Numbered from the stretch's first letter, positions 33,951-43,851 are shown. The stretch is DNA of 64,000 bases from Pseudodesulfovibrio tunisiensis (GCF_022809775.1 NZ_CP094380.1:2765501-2829500); one strand, 5' to 3'. Numbers and translations are program-made. Notes: generated from the sequence alone by a model not told the origin.

Positions 33951-34532
33951 ATGACCAAGCGCGAACAGATTTTCAAGGCTGCGGCCAAACTCTTTGCCGA
34001 AAACTCCTACGACACTGTGGGGATTCGTGAGATCGCGGCCGAGGCTGGCGTGAACAGCGCAATGATTTCCTACTATTTTGGCAGCAAGACCGGCCTGCTT
34101 CGGGAAATCTTCGCCAAGTTCGCGGACGAGGTGAATTCGGTTCTGGACAGCTCCATTTCCAATGCCCGGGACCTGTACGACCTGTGCGACAATTCCGTGC
34201 ACCTCTGGCTGGACAATGCCAGACAGAATCGGGACATCTATCTGGTGGGACTGCGGGAACTGAACCGGGACAAGCCCGAACTGGCCGACCTGCGCAAGGA
34301 TCTGGACGAGTACGGATGGATGCGGTTTTCCTCGTTTCTGGACCGCATCGGCATGGCCAAGGAAAAGGCGGCATCATTTCGACACATCACCTTCACCATC
34401 ATCGTGGGCATGATCTTTTCCGACTATCTGCTCGGCGGCGGCGCAAACATCGATGATCCGCAGAAAGCCGAACACTATGCCGAAGCCATAAGCGGCATCG
34501 CCAAAAACGGCATTCCCCAGTTCATGGCATAA
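33951..34532 (+). CDS. TetR-family transcriptional regulator
   Basis: A 193-residue TetR-type repressor. The N-terminal helix-turn-helix (about 1-50: TKREQIFKAAAKLFAENSYDTVGIREIAAEAGVNSAMISYYFGSKTGL) is canonical, and the C-terminal ligand domain is divergent. The ATG at 33951 is chosen over an in-frame codon nine bases upstream inside the operator. It lies 59 bases before the RND operon; both promoters carry CTAATC-N4-GATT palindromes, so it most likely represses itself and the pump until a substrate binds. Confidence 0.92.
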   Translation: MTKREQIFKAAAKLFAENSYDTVGIREIAAEAGVNSAMISYYFGSKTGLLREIFAKFADEVNSVLDSSISNARDLYDLCDNSVHLWLDNARQNRDIYLVGLRELNRDKPELADLRKDLDEYGWMRFSSFLDRIGMAKEKAASFRHITFTIIVGMIFSDYLLGGGANIDDPQKAEHYAEAISGIAKNGIPQFMA

Positions 34533-34538
34533 TTTTTT

Positions 34539-34569
34539 TTGACCTGAAATCTAATCAACTGATTGATTA
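34539..34569 (+). promoter_or_regulatory. Efflux operon promoter and TetR-type operator
   Basis: TTGACC (34539-34544) precedes CTAATCAACTGATTGATTA (34551-34569), which shares CTAATC-N4-GATT with the tetR operator and includes the inverted repeat TAATCA/TGATTA. It lies 23 bases before the adaptor gene and again covers the spacer and -10 zone. Confidence 0.6.
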
Positions 34570-34591
34570 ACGTGATGAAAGGAAACAGAAT

Positions 34592-35704
34592 ATGAACAGG
34601 AAAGCATTGTTTTTCTGCTTGGTTGTCGCCCTTCTGCTTGCCGGGTGCAAGGAAGAGGTGAAAAAGGCCGACCCCATTCGCCCGGTTCGCGTCTTCACGG
34701 TGTCCGGTCAGTCCGGTCCGGAGCAGCGGACATTCCCGGGCAAGGTCAGGGCGACCCGGGAAGTGGCTCTGGCCTTTCGCGTGGCCGGGCAGATCGAAAA
34801 GTTCGACGTGCGCGAAGGCGATTTCGTGAAAAAGGGGCAGATTCTCGCCATGCTGGACCAGCGGGACTATCAGGCTGCCGTTGCCGATCTGGAGGCCAAG
34901 CTTCAGGGACTGCGTTCCGTGCTCAACGAGGCGAAACTCAACTACGAGCGCAACAAGGCCCTGCTCGAATCCGACACCATTGCACAGGCTGCATTCGATG
35001 CGGCCCAAAGCACGTTCGAGACCAGCCGGGCCAATGTGCGTTCTCTGGAACAGGAATTGCGCCGCGCTCGCCTGAATCTCCAGTATACCAGTCTGGAAGC
35101 GCCCTACAGTGGTACCATCGCCGTGAAATACGTGGACAACCACGAATACGTGCAGGCCAAGGAGGCCATTGTCCAGCTCGAAGACATCGCGTCGCTCGAC
35201 ATCGAAATCGACGTGCCCGAAGCGGTCTGGATTCGCGCGTTTTCCGGCGAAGGAACCGGATTCGTGAATGCCGAGGCTCGGTTCGAATCCTATCCCGGTC
35301 AGGCGTTTCCCCTGAAAATCAAGGAGTTTCAGACCAAGGCCAATCCCGAGACCCAGACCTATCAGGTGACCCTGTCCATGGCCAATCCCGAGACGCTGTC
35401 CATTCATCCGGGCATGACCGCTCAGGTGTCGGGCGATCTGCCCGGTGCAGACGGTGCGCATCTCGTGTCCATTCCGGTTTCCTCGGTTCAGGGCGAACCC
35501 GGGGACGGAATGTATGTCTGGGTGCTGGGAGCGGACAACACGGTCACTCGCCGCAAGGTCAACGTCGGCCGCATTGTCAGGGATGAATTTCTGGTGGATC
35601 AGGGCGTGAAGCCCGGCGACACCATCGTGTCCTGCGGGGTGAGCTATCTGTCCGAAGGCCAGAAGGTGAAGGTGCTCAAGGGTCGCATCGGAGGCAGGGG
35701 ATGA
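34592..35704 (+). CDS. RND efflux periplasmic adaptor (membrane fusion lipoprotein)
   Basis: A 370-residue membrane-fusion protein anchored by lipid at C19 (LLAGC). A biotinyl-lipoyl-like domain (VAGQIEKFDVREGDFVKKGQILAMLD) surrounds a helical hairpin (about 95-150), followed by beta-barrel and membrane-proximal domains (NPETLSIHPGMTAQV). It links the inner-membrane pump to an outer-membrane channel. Its stop overlaps the pump gene start (ATGA). No TolC-type channel gene is nearby, so one must be supplied elsewhere. Confidence 0.93.
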   Translation: MNRKALFFCLVVALLLAGCKEEVKKADPIRPVRVFTVSGQSGPEQRTFPGKVRATREVALAFRVAGQIEKFDVREGDFVKKGQILAMLDQRDYQAAVADLEAKLQGLRSVLNEAKLNYERNKALLESDTIAQAAFDAAQSTFETSRANVRSLEQELRRARLNLQYTSLEAPYSGTIAVKYVDNHEYVQAKEAIVQLEDIASLDIEIDVPEAVWIRAFSGEGTGFVNAEARFESYPGQAFPLKIKEFQTKANPETQTYQVTLSMANPETLSIHPGMTAQVSGDLPGADGAHLVSIPVSSVQGEPGDGMYVWVLGADNTVTRRKVNVGRIVRDEFLVDQGVKPGDTIVSCGVSYLSEGQKVKVLKGRIGGRG

Positions 35705-38700
35705 ACCTCGCGGAATTTTCCATTCGCAAGAGAACCGTTTCCATTGTTCTGACCCTGACCCTGCTTGTCGGCGGAGCCGTGTCCTTTCTGGACATGTCCC
35801 GGCTCGAGGACCCGGAATTCACGATCAAGAAGGCACTGGTCATCACCAACTATCCCGGGGCAACGCCCGCCGAGGTGGCGGACGAGGTCACGGATGTCGT
35901 GGAAAGCGCGGCCCAGCAGCTGGGCCAGCTCAAACGCGTCACGTCCCAGAACAACCCGGGCCAGTCCATCGTGACCGTGGAGATACAGGACTCCTTTGAC
36001 AAGAAGACCCTGCCACAGGTCTGGGACGAACTGCGGCGCAAGGTGGGCGATGCACAGGCCCAGCTTCCTCCCGGAGCCGGGCCGTCCCTTGTGGTGGATG
36101 ATTTCAGCGACGTGTACGGCATTCTGCTCGCCGTGACCGGGGAGGGCTATTCCCAGCGCGATCTTCAGGACTTTGCCGTGTTTCTGCGCAAGGAACTGCT
36201 TCTTGTGGACAACGTGGCCAAGGTCACGCTCTGGGGCAAGCAGCAGGAAACCGTGTTCGTTGAAATTTCCCGGGCGCGCATGAGTCAGCTCGGCCTGTCT
36301 CTGGATACCGTGTTCACGACCCTTTCCGACCGTAATTTAGTGGTTCCCGCCGGCAAGGTCCGCGTGGGCAGGGAATACATAGAGATATCCCCGACCGGGG
36401 AAATCGCGTCCGTGGAGAGTCTGGGGGACCTGCTCATCAACGACACGGCCACGGGAAAGGTGGTGCCTCTGCGCGACATTGCGCACATCACGCGCGGCTA
36501 TGCCGATCCGCCCTCACAGGTCATGCATTACAACGGCAAACCAGCCGTGGCTTTGGGCATTTCCGTGGTCTCCGGCGGCAACGTGGTCGATCTGGGCAAG
36601 GCTGTTGACGCGCGTCTGGCCGAACTCAGGGCCGCGACCCCGTTGGGCATGGATATCAACCGGGTCTACAACCAGCCCCAGCGCGTGGAGCAGGCCGTGG
36701 ACTCCTTCGTCCTCAATCTGGTCGAGGCCGTGGTCATCGTCATCGTGGTCCTGCTTTTGTTCATGGGCATGCAGAGCGGCCTGCTCATCGGGGTCATCCT
36801 GCTTGTCACCATCTGCGGTTCGTTCATCTTCATCCAGATGGCGGGCGTGGCCCTGGAACGCATTTCCCTCGGCGCGCTCATCATTGCGCTGGGCATGCTC
36901 GTGGACAATGCCATCGTGGTGGTGGAAGGCATCCTTATCCGCTACCAGCAGGGCGAGGATCGCCTTCATGCCGCGGTCGGCGTGGTGGATCAGAACAAAT
37001 GGCCTCTGCTCGGCGCAACCATCATCGCGATCATGGCCTTTGCCGGCATCGGTCTGAGTCAGGACAGTGTGGGCGAATTCTGTCGTTCCCTGTTCATCGT
37101 GCTCTTCATCTCCCTGATGATGAGCTGGATCACGGCCATGACCGTCACGCCCATGCTTTGCGAAATGTTTCTGCATCCCAAGGCCACGCAGGGTGACGAT
37201 CCCTATGCGGGCAGGCTGTATCAGAGCTACAGGAAATTCCTGACCTTCTGCCTGCATCACCGCGTGCCCACCATGTGCGTGCTCGGCGTGATGCTCGTGG
37301 CTGCGATCTTCGGGTTCGGATTCGTGAAACAGAGCTTTTTCCCGGATTCCACCCAGCCGCGCTTTTTCATGCATTACTGGATGCCGCAGGGCACGGATAT
37401 CCGCGCCACGGTCCAGGATCTTGGCGAGATCGAGCAGAAGATTCTCAAGGACGACCGGGTCAAGTCCGTGACCATGTTTTCGGGTCAGGGCGCGCCGCGC
37501 TTCATCCTGACCTATCCTCCGGAGAATCCCAACACCTCCTACGGCATGCTGCTGATCGAGGTGAAGGACTATGAGCAGATCGACGCGATTCTGGCGGACT
37601 ACAAGTTGCGCGTGGCCGACGAATATCCGGACGCGGAGCCCAAGTTCAAGAAGTTCAAGCTCGGTCCGGGCCGCGACGCATCCATCGAGGTGCGGTTCAG
37701 CGGACCGGACACCCTCGTGCTCCGCGACCTTTCACGTCAGGCCCAGCAGATCATGCTCGACACGGGCAATGCGGAATCCGTGCGTGACGACTGGCGGCAG
37801 CCGGTCAAGATTGTCAAGCCCGTGATCTCGGATGCGCAGGCCAAGCGCGCCGGAGTGACCCGGCCCGATCTGGCCAAGGCGCTGGAAATGAACTTTTCCG
37901 GCTCCCGCGTGGGCGTATACCGCGAGGGGGACAAGCTGCTGCCCATCGTGGTCCGTCCGCCCGAGGGTGAACGCCTTTCCGTGGAGGAAATCGGCAACGT
38001 GCAGGTGTTCAGTCCGGTGGCCGGACGCATGATGCCGCTGGAGGAAGTGGTGTCCGGGTTCGAGACCGTGACCGATTATGGCCTGCTGCGCACCCGCAAC
38101 CGCATGCTCACCGTCACGGCCTGCTGCGAACCGATAACCGGGTTGCCGTCCGAGATGCACAACCGCATCCGGGCCGATATCGAGGCCATCGAGCTGCCCG
38201 CAGGCTACACCATGGAATGGGGCGGGGAATACGAGGACTCGCGCGACGCCAAGGAAACCCTTGCCGCCAGCCTCGGCCTGCCCTTCTTCATCATGATTCT
38301 GGCCACGGTCATGCTCTTCAACGGACTGCGGCTGCCACTCATCATCTGGCTGACCGTGCCGCTGGCCGTAATCGGCGTGACGCTCGGTCTGCTCGTCACG
38401 GGGCAACCCTTCGGATTCATGGCCCTGCTCGGCTTCCTCAGCCTGTCCGGCATGCTGATCAAGAACTCGGTGGTGCTGCTGGATCAGATCAAGCTGGAAC
38501 TCGCTGCGGGCAAGCCCCCGTATCAGGCTGTCGTGGATTCGGCCATCAGCCGCATCCGGCCCGTGACCATGGCCGCGGCAACCACGATTCTGGGCATGAT
38601 CCCGCTGGTGGCGGACGCCTTCTTCTCGGCCATGGCCGTCACCATCATGTCCGGGCTGGCCTTTGCCACAGTCCTCACCCTCATCGTGGTGCCCGTGCTC

Positions 38701-38736
38701 TACGTCATGTTCCACAAGGTCCGGAACCCGAACTGA
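35701..38736 (+). CDS. RND efflux pump permease (AcrB/MdtC-like)
   Basis: A 1011-residue proton-driven exporter. It has the typical N-terminus (NLAEFSIRKRTVSIVLTLTLLVGG), twelve membrane helices in two repeats, the proton-relay motif GALIIALGMLVDNAIVVVEG with the paired acidic residues in helix 4, and the second-half equivalent (LLGFLSLSGMLIKNSVVLLD). Length and loop structure fit the HAE1-like RND branch. Together with the adaptor and TetR gene it forms a regulated drug or toxic-compound efflux unit; the substrate is unknown. Element copy 2 begins 13 bases past the stop. Confidence 0.94.
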   Translation: MNLAEFSIRKRTVSIVLTLTLLVGGAVSFLDMSRLEDPEFTIKKALVITNYPGATPAEVADEVTDVVESAAQQLGQLKRVTSQNNPGQSIVTVEIQDSFDKKTLPQVWDELRRKVGDAQAQLPPGAGPSLVVDDFSDVYGILLAVTGEGYSQRDLQDFAVFLRKELLLVDNVAKVTLWGKQQETVFVEISRARMSQLGLSLDTVFTTLSDRNLVVPAGKVRVGREYIEISPTGEIASVESLGDLLINDTATGKVVPLRDIAHITRGYADPPSQVMHYNGKPAVALGISVVSGGNVVDLGKAVDARLAELRAATPLGMDINRVYNQPQRVEQAVDSFVLNLVEAVVIVIVVLLLFMGMQSGLLIGVILLVTICGSFIFIQMAGVALERISLGALIIALGMLVDNAIVVVEGILIRYQQGEDRLHAAVGVVDQNKWPLLGATIIAIMAFAGIGLSQDSVGEFCRSLFIVLFISLMMSWITAMTVTPMLCEMFLHPKATQGDDPYAGRLYQSYRKFLTFCLHHRVPTMCVLGVMLVAAIFGFGFVKQSFFPDSTQPRFFMHYWMPQGTDIRATVQDLGEIEQKILKDDRVKSVTMFSGQGAPRFILTYPPENPNTSYGMLLIEVKDYEQIDAILADYKLRVADEYPDAEPKFKKFKLGPGRDASIEVRFSGPDTLVLRDLSRQAQQIMLDTGNAESVRDDWRQPVKIVKPVISDAQAKRAGVTRPDLAKALEMNFSGSRVGVYREGDKLLPIVVRPPEGERLSVEEIGNVQVFSPVAGRMMPLEEVVSGFETVTDYGLLRTRNRMLTVTACCEPITGLPSEMHNRIRADIEAIELPAGYTMEWGGEYEDSRDAKETLAASLGLPFFIMILATVMLFNGLRLPLIIWLTVPLAVIGVTLGLLVTGQPFGFMALLGFLSLSGMLIKNSVVLLDQIKLELAAGKPPYQAVVDSAISRIRPVTMAAATTILGMIPLVADAFFSAMAVTIMSGLAFATVLTLIVVPVLYVMFHKVRNPN

Positions 38737-38749
38737 AAAGAGGAGTGAT

Positions 38750-39112
38750 TGCCTTCGGCGACCAGAGAACCCTTTGAAAAGGGTTCTCTGGACTCTCCCA
38801 AACTTTCTGGTTCTACGCCGCCTGTGGAGGATGAGGGAACTTGTCCATCTCGTATGGCGGCGTAGGGCGATGCGGAAAAGCGGGCGATTGCGCTATCGAG
38901 GAAAAGGACTCAGGGGAAACAGGCAAAAGAAGAAGAAGCAAGTTTTTCTGAAGCTACCCCGTCTTGAGAATTCGAAGAGGCCGGATGCATGTCCCGACAG
39001 GGCATGTATCCGGCCTCTTCGAATTCTCAAGACAGGATGGGGATCCAAGGGGCTTTGCTCCTTGGCGGGTCCGGGCAGAGCCCGGCCCCCCGGGGGGGGC
39101 CGCCGGAGGCAT
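38750..39112 (+). repeat. Hairpin repeat element, copy 2 (363 bp), between convergent genes
   Basis: Same order as copy 1: left end TGCCTTCGGCGACC, hairpin A (arms CCAGAGAACCC), hairpin B (CTACGCCGCC/GGCGGCGTAG), GGGGAAACAGGCAAAAG, hairpin C (38962-39032, arms identical to copy 1), GGGGATCCAAGGGGCTTTG, CCGGGC/GCCCGG hairpin, and right end GGCCGCCGGAGGCA (39098-39111). The right end differs from copy 1 at three positions and so pairs less well with the left end. It spans the gap from the RND stop to the amidase stop at 39115. Confidence 0.9.
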
Positions 39113-39114
39113 TG

Positions 39115-40863
39115 CTATTTCATGGCATACCGTTCGATTTTGCCTTTGTAGGCAATCACTCCCTGAACGATGCCGCGGGCGAGATAGGTCAGGTACTTGT
39201 CGGACCTGAGCCGTTTGGCTTCGGTGCGGTTGGTGAGGTAGCCGAGCTCCACGAGCACCGAGGGCATGCGTGCGCCCATGAGCACGTAGAACGGGGCTTC
39301 GCGGGTGCCCATGTTCTTGACCTGCCATTTGCGGCGCACGTAGGACACGGTCTGTTTCTGCACGTCGCTGGCCAGATCCTGACTTTCCTTGATCTTGGAG
39401 TTCACCATCAGATCGGTGAGGATGAATTGGAGATCGCTGATGCTGCGCGGATCAACTGCGTTTTCCCGCGCCGCGATGCGCACGGCCGCATTGGTCTTGG
39501 CAAGGTTCAGGCTGTAGGTTTCCAGACCATGCACCCGCTTGTTGCGGTTGGCGTTGCAGTGCACGGACAGAAACATGTCCGCCTTCTTGGCATTGGCCAG
39601 AGCGGTACGCTGTTCCAAGGGGATGAAGGTATCCGTGGAACGCGTGTACAGAACGTGGAATCCCTTTTCCTCAAGCATCCTGCCGAGGAGCTTGACGAAC
39701 TTGAGGTTCACGTCCTTTTCGCGCAGGCCGTTTGCCACGGCGCCGGGGTCCTTTCCTCCGTGTCCGGCATCCAGCATGATGGTGCGGACGGTCAGACCGA
39801 GCTGTTCCAGCAGGTCTCCGGCCATGCGCTTGCTGCCCTTGGGCGGGCGGTAATCCTTTTTCGGGGTGATGCCGGTCCTGGCCTGAGCCGGGACAGGGGT
39901 CTCGTCTCCGTTGGAATACACATCGACCACGATGCGAAACGGGTTGTCCAGAGGAAAGACCTTGTATTCGCGCAGGGCGTGGAAATCCAGAACCACGCGG
40001 GTGGTGGACTTGTCGAACTGGCCGGCGCGAATCTGCTTGAGCAGGCCGTCCGCCACCGTGGTGCTGGCCGGAACGTCGTGCCCGAGCCGGGAGTTTTCCA
40101 GATCGATGTAGAGCCTGTGGGGCCGATTGTGCTTGGGAGACGGGGCAAGAAGCTGGTAGCGGTACTTGGAGCGTCCGTCGAGTTCCAGAACCACGCGGGT
40201 GTAGTCGTCGCTGGACTTGAACCGCACCTGATCCAGATGGGCCTGACCGGACGGGTCCGGAGCCCGGTATGTCGTCTTTTTGGGTGTCGGCTTTTGCCTG
40301 GGCTTCTGGGATGCCTTGGCCGCGGCCACTGCGGACTTGTATCCGCCGAGCTGGGACAGCAGGGTCCTGGAGCGGGAATACATGTCCGCCCGCGGATACT
40401 GGGTGATGATTTTGGCAAGGTCCTGCCGTGCGCCCTTGCGGTCGTTCAACCGCTTGTAGCGGATCACGGCCCGGCGGTAGAGGCAGTCGTCGGCCCAGCC
40501 ATGGCGCGGAAACCGGGCGACAACCCTTCCGAAATAGTCCTCGGCCCGGTTGAAATCGGATTTCCTGCCGCTCTGGACGCCGAGTTCTTCGTGTACCCGA
40601 CCGAGATAGTAGAGGGACTTGGGCGCAAAGGAGCCGTCCGGGTCGGCCTTGAGCGCCCGGGAAAACCATTTTTCCACCTTGAGCCAGTTCGAACGGTATT
40701 TTTTCTTGGTACGCGTTTTCTTGAGCGCGTGAAATTCCTGATAGCCCTTGGTGAAGCAGTACTTGGCGGACTCGGCGTGAGCCGAGACCCCGGAGATGAA
40801 GATCACCAGGCAGAGAAGCAGGGCGCCGAGGCCCGCAGGATGGAAAGTCCGGGTGTGTTTCAT
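39115..40863 (-). CDS. N-acetylmuramoyl-L-alanine amidase (AmiC-like, Amidase_3) with AMIN domain
   Basis: A 582-residue exported amidase that removes stem peptides from peptidoglycan, for example in daughter-cell separation. Signal peptide (to about 30, VSAHA), a tetratricopeptide-like helical region (about 35-160: SLYYLGRVHEELG, FPRHGWADDCLYRRAV), a basic linker, an AMIN domain (about 190-310) and the zinc amidase domain (about 345-575) with MLDAGHGGKDPGA (His), the ELQF-type Glu region and SVHCNANRN (His). The frame is open 26 codons upstream; the ATG at 40863 begins the signal peptide. Confidence 0.93.
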   Translation of the reverse strand: MKHTRTFHPAGLGALLLCLVIFISGVSAHAESAKYCFTKGYQEFHALKKTRTKKKYRSNWLKVEKWFSRALKADPDGSFAPKSLYYLGRVHEELGVQSGRKSDFNRAEDYFGRVVARFPRHGWADDCLYRRAVIRYKRLNDRKGARQDLAKIITQYPRADMYSRSRTLLSQLGGYKSAVAAAKASQKPRQKPTPKKTTYRAPDPSGQAHLDQVRFKSSDDYTRVVLELDGRSKYRYQLLAPSPKHNRPHRLYIDLENSRLGHDVPASTTVADGLLKQIRAGQFDKSTTRVVLDFHALREYKVFPLDNPFRIVVDVYSNGDETPVPAQARTGITPKKDYRPPKGSKRMAGDLLEQLGLTVRTIMLDAGHGGKDPGAVANGLREKDVNLKFVKLLGRMLEEKGFHVLYTRSTDTFIPLEQRTALANAKKADMFLSVHCNANRNKRVHGLETYSLNLAKTNAAVRIAARENAVDPRSISDLQFILTDLMVNSKIKESQDLASDVQKQTVSYVRRKWQVKNMGTREAPFYVLMGARMPSVLVELGYLTNRTEAKRLRSDKYLTYLARGIVQGVIAYKGKIERYAMK

Positions 40864-41146
40864 GGCTGGACGCGGGTTGCGGTCCGGTATCCGATCGAGC
40901 CCGGATCGATCCGGGCCTTCCTGTTGACAGTATTGGCGCATTCTCGGGAAAAATCTAAAAAAAGTCCAGAACAGAATCGAAGCCCTGTGGAAAAAGGTGC
41001 GGCGAGTCCGAATTGCCGTTGTTCGACTTTTCGCCTGATCGGGCAGGGACGGACAGTGTTCCGGGCTTTACTATCCGGGCCGGAGTCATTACAGGAAGCA
41101 TGGTATCGCAGCGCGTGGTCCGCGCGGCCCAATCAAGGAGATTTCT

Positions 41147-42904
41147 TTGCCCCAGGAAAAATTGCACAAATTCAGCAATCGGCATCTGCTGTTTCGATGC
41201 CTCGGGTATTTCTGGCCCTATAAATTCCGTATGCTTCTGGCCTTTGTGGCCGGACTGATCGTGTCCCCGGCCTCGGCTCTGACCCTGTGGATCGGCAAGC
41301 ATGTCATTGACAATGTGCTGGTCAAGCAGGACGTGTCCATGCTCAAGCTGTGCGTGCTGGGCGTTGTGGTCCTGTACAGCGTGGAGGGCGTGTTCCGGTT
41401 TTTGCAGACCTATGTCATGAACACGACCAGCCTGTTCGTGCTCAATGATCTGCGGCTCGACATGTACAAGAAGATCGTGCGGCTGCCTTCCAGATATTTC
41501 GAAAGAAGTCAGGTGGGCATGCTCATGTCCCGCGTGCTCAACGACGTGTCCATGCTGCGCATGAGCGCGCCGTCCGTGATCATGCTGGTGCGCGAGACCT
41601 TGCAGACCTTCTTTCTTGTCGGATACGCGGTGTACACCGATCCGGTTCTGGCCGGATGGTCCGTGGTCATCCTGCCGGTCACCATCTGGCCCGTGGTCTA
41701 CTTCGGTCGACGCATGCGCAAGCTGGGCAGGCGCGGTCAGTCCCAGATCGCGGACGTGAACGTGCGTATGCAGGAGAGCTTCAACGGCATTCGCGTGATC
41801 AAGGCGTTTGCCAATGAATGCAAGGAGCAGGGCCGGTTCCGCAAAAACATCTGGACCCTGACCCGCACCCTGGTCAAGCAGGTGCTGGCCAGCGAGCTTT
41901 CCTCGCGGATCATGGAATTCATCACCGCCGTGGGCGGCGCTGCCGTGCTGTACGCGGGCGGCATGTACGTGATCAATGGCAACATGACTCCGGGCGAGCT
42001 GGTCACGTTCATCGGGTCCCTGGCATTGATCTATCAGCCCATCAAGAAGATCAGCTCCTACAACATCACGTTGCAGCAGGCTCTGGCCGGAGCCGAGCGC
42101 GTGTTCGACATCTTCGACAATCCCGACATCCGGGAGGAGGATCAGGGCGATGTGGTGCTGGAGCCGGAGTTCCACGAACTGGCCGTGAAGAACGTCAGCT
42201 TTACCTATCAGAGCGCGGATCGTCCGGCTCTGGACGGTATCGACCTGACCATCCGGGCCGGGGAACGCGTGGCCGTGGTCGGGCCTTCCGGCTCGGGCAA
42301 GACCACGCTGGTGAATCTGGTGCCCCGGTTCTATGATCCGGACAAGGGCGGCATCTTCCTGAACGGCCGCGACGTGCGGGAGTACACGCTGGACAGCCTG
42401 CGTCTGAACATGGGCATCGTGTCTCAGGAAAGTTTTCTGTTCAACGACACCATCCGCAACAATCTGGCCTATGCGCCCGGCGAATTCTCGCAGGAGCAGA
42501 TCGAAAACGCGGCCCGTGCCGCCTTTGCGCATGATTTCATCATGGAGCAGCCCCATGGCTACGACACGGTCATCGGCGAGCGCGGGGCCATGCTTTCGGG
42601 CGGGCAGAAGCAGCGGCTGACCATTGCCCGCGCCCTGCTCAAGAATCCGCCTCTGCTCATTCTGGACGAGGCCACCAGTGCGCTGGACACCGAATCCGAA
42701 CGCATCGTGCAGAAGGCGCTGGACAATCTGATGCAGGACCGCACCAGCATTGTCATTGCTCACCGGCTGTCCACCATTCTGAACGCGGATTCCATCGTGG
42801 TCATGCAGCATGGCAGGATCGTGGATCAGGGCAGGCATGAGGAACTGCTCGAACGGTGCGACCTGTACGCCAAGCTGTATCGCATGCAGTTCGGAGAGGA
42901 GTAG
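41147..42904 (+). CDS. msbA: Lipid A export ABC transporter MsbA-like, TTG start
   Basis: A 585-residue half-transporter: six-helix membrane domain (about 20-310) fused to a nucleotide-binding domain with GPSGSGKTT (Walker A), the signature LSGGQKQRLTIARALL, LLILDEATSALD (Walker B) and the H-loop IVIAHRLSTI. MsbA flips lipid A-core across the inner membrane. The start is TTG, supported by AAGGAG 6 bases upstream. An epimerase gene follows 11 bases after the stop, possibly for envelope sugar work. A general multidrug exporter role cannot be excluded. Confidence 0.88.
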   Translation: MPQEKLHKFSNRHLLFRCLGYFWPYKFRMLLAFVAGLIVSPASALTLWIGKHVIDNVLVKQDVSMLKLCVLGVVVLYSVEGVFRFLQTYVMNTTSLFVLNDLRLDMYKKIVRLPSRYFERSQVGMLMSRVLNDVSMLRMSAPSVIMLVRETLQTFFLVGYAVYTDPVLAGWSVVILPVTIWPVVYFGRRMRKLGRRGQSQIADVNVRMQESFNGIRVIKAFANECKEQGRFRKNIWTLTRTLVKQVLASELSSRIMEFITAVGGAAVLYAGGMYVINGNMTPGELVTFIGSLALIYQPIKKISSYNITLQQALAGAERVFDIFDNPDIREEDQGDVVLEPEFHELAVKNVSFTYQSADRPALDGIDLTIRAGERVAVVGPSGSGKTTLVNLVPRFYDPDKGGIFLNGRDVREYTLDSLRLNMGIVSQESFLFNDTIRNNLAYAPGEFSQEQIENAARAAFAHDFIMEQPHGYDTVIGERGAMLSGGQKQRLTIARALLKNPPLLILDEATSALDTESERIVQKALDNLMQDRTSIVIAHRLSTILNADSIVVMQHGRIVDQGRHEELLERCDLYAKLYRMQFGEE

Positions 42905-42915
42905 GCCGAGCCGTC

Positions 42916-43851
42916 ATGACAGCCGTTCCCGCCGTGAAGACCATTCTGATTACCGGGGCCAGCGGATACGTGGGCGCCGCCCTGACGCAGGCTCTGGCCG
43001 GGGCCGAGTGCCGGCTGGTGCTGGCCTCGCGTTCGGGAAAGGCGTGGCAGCCGCACGAAGCCAGGGCGGACATCCGTCAGATCAGGAGTGATTTCCATGG
43101 CTCCGGTGCATGGTTCTCGGCTGCGGGAGTTCCGGATGCCGTGGTGCACCTTGCTGCAAACACGGATGCCACGCACAGTTTTGCCTGCCGCGAGGAACTG
43201 GAGCAGTGCAACTTCGGCTACACCCGTTGCATGGCGGATTTGTGCGTGAAGGCCGGAGTGCCCCTGCTGCACCTTTCGTCCACATCCGTCTACGGTTCGT
43301 GCAAGACCGAGGTGCGCGAGGAGGATGAAGCCGAGATTCATCCCCAGAGCCCCTATGCCGAATGCAAGAGGGGCGAGGAACTTTTTCTGGCTCGTCGGGC
43401 GGAACGGGACGGATTGCGGTTCGCGGTGCTGCGGCTGGGAACCATCTTCGGGGTCTCTCCGGTCATGCGCTACCACACCGCGGTGCACAAGTTCTGCCAG
43501 CAGGCCGTGCGCGGCGAACCCGTGACGATCTGGTCTTCGGCCATGCATCAGCGCAGGCCGTACGCCTACATCGGGGATGCGGTCCGGGCCATCCGGGTGA
43601 TTCTGGCACAGGACGCCTTTGACGGACGCATCTACAATGTGGCGACCGCGACGCATTCCGTGGACGATGTGCTGGGAGCCATCCGTCGCGTCGTGCCCAT
43701 GCTGGATGTCCGGCTCGTGGACCATCTCATCATGAACGACTACAGCTTCGGCGTGAATTGCGACAGGATTCGGGAACTCGGCTATCGACCGGAAGGGGAT
43801 CTGACTTCGGAAGTGGCCGGAATCGTGGCTGACATTCGGCGCAGGAGCTGA
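42916..43851 (+). CDS. NAD-dependent epimerase/dehydratase (extended SDR)
   Basis: A 311-residue extended short-chain dehydrogenase. NAD-binding ILITGASGYVGAALTQAL at the start, active-site Ser/Thr in LLHLSSTSVYG, and the YxxxK pair in SPYAECKRG, with LRLGTIFG typical of nucleotide-sugar epimerases and dehydratases. It follows msbA closely, so a role in lipopolysaccharide or surface-sugar metabolism is plausible (inference). The frame extends 20 codons into msbA; the ATG at 42916 avoids that overlap. Confidence 0.85.
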   Translation: MTAVPAVKTILITGASGYVGAALTQALAGAECRLVLASRSGKAWQPHEARADIRQIRSDFHGSGAWFSAAGVPDAVVHLAANTDATHSFACREELEQCNFGYTRCMADLCVKAGVPLLHLSSTSVYGSCKTEVREEDEAEIHPQSPYAECKRGEELFLARRAERDGLRFAVLRLGTIFGVSPVMRYHTAVHKFCQQAVRGEPVTIWSSAMHQRRPYAYIGDAVRAIRVILAQDAFDGRIYNVATATHSVDDVLGAIRRVVPMLDVRLVDHLIMNDYSFGVNCDRIRELGYRPEGDLTSEVAGIVADIRRRS

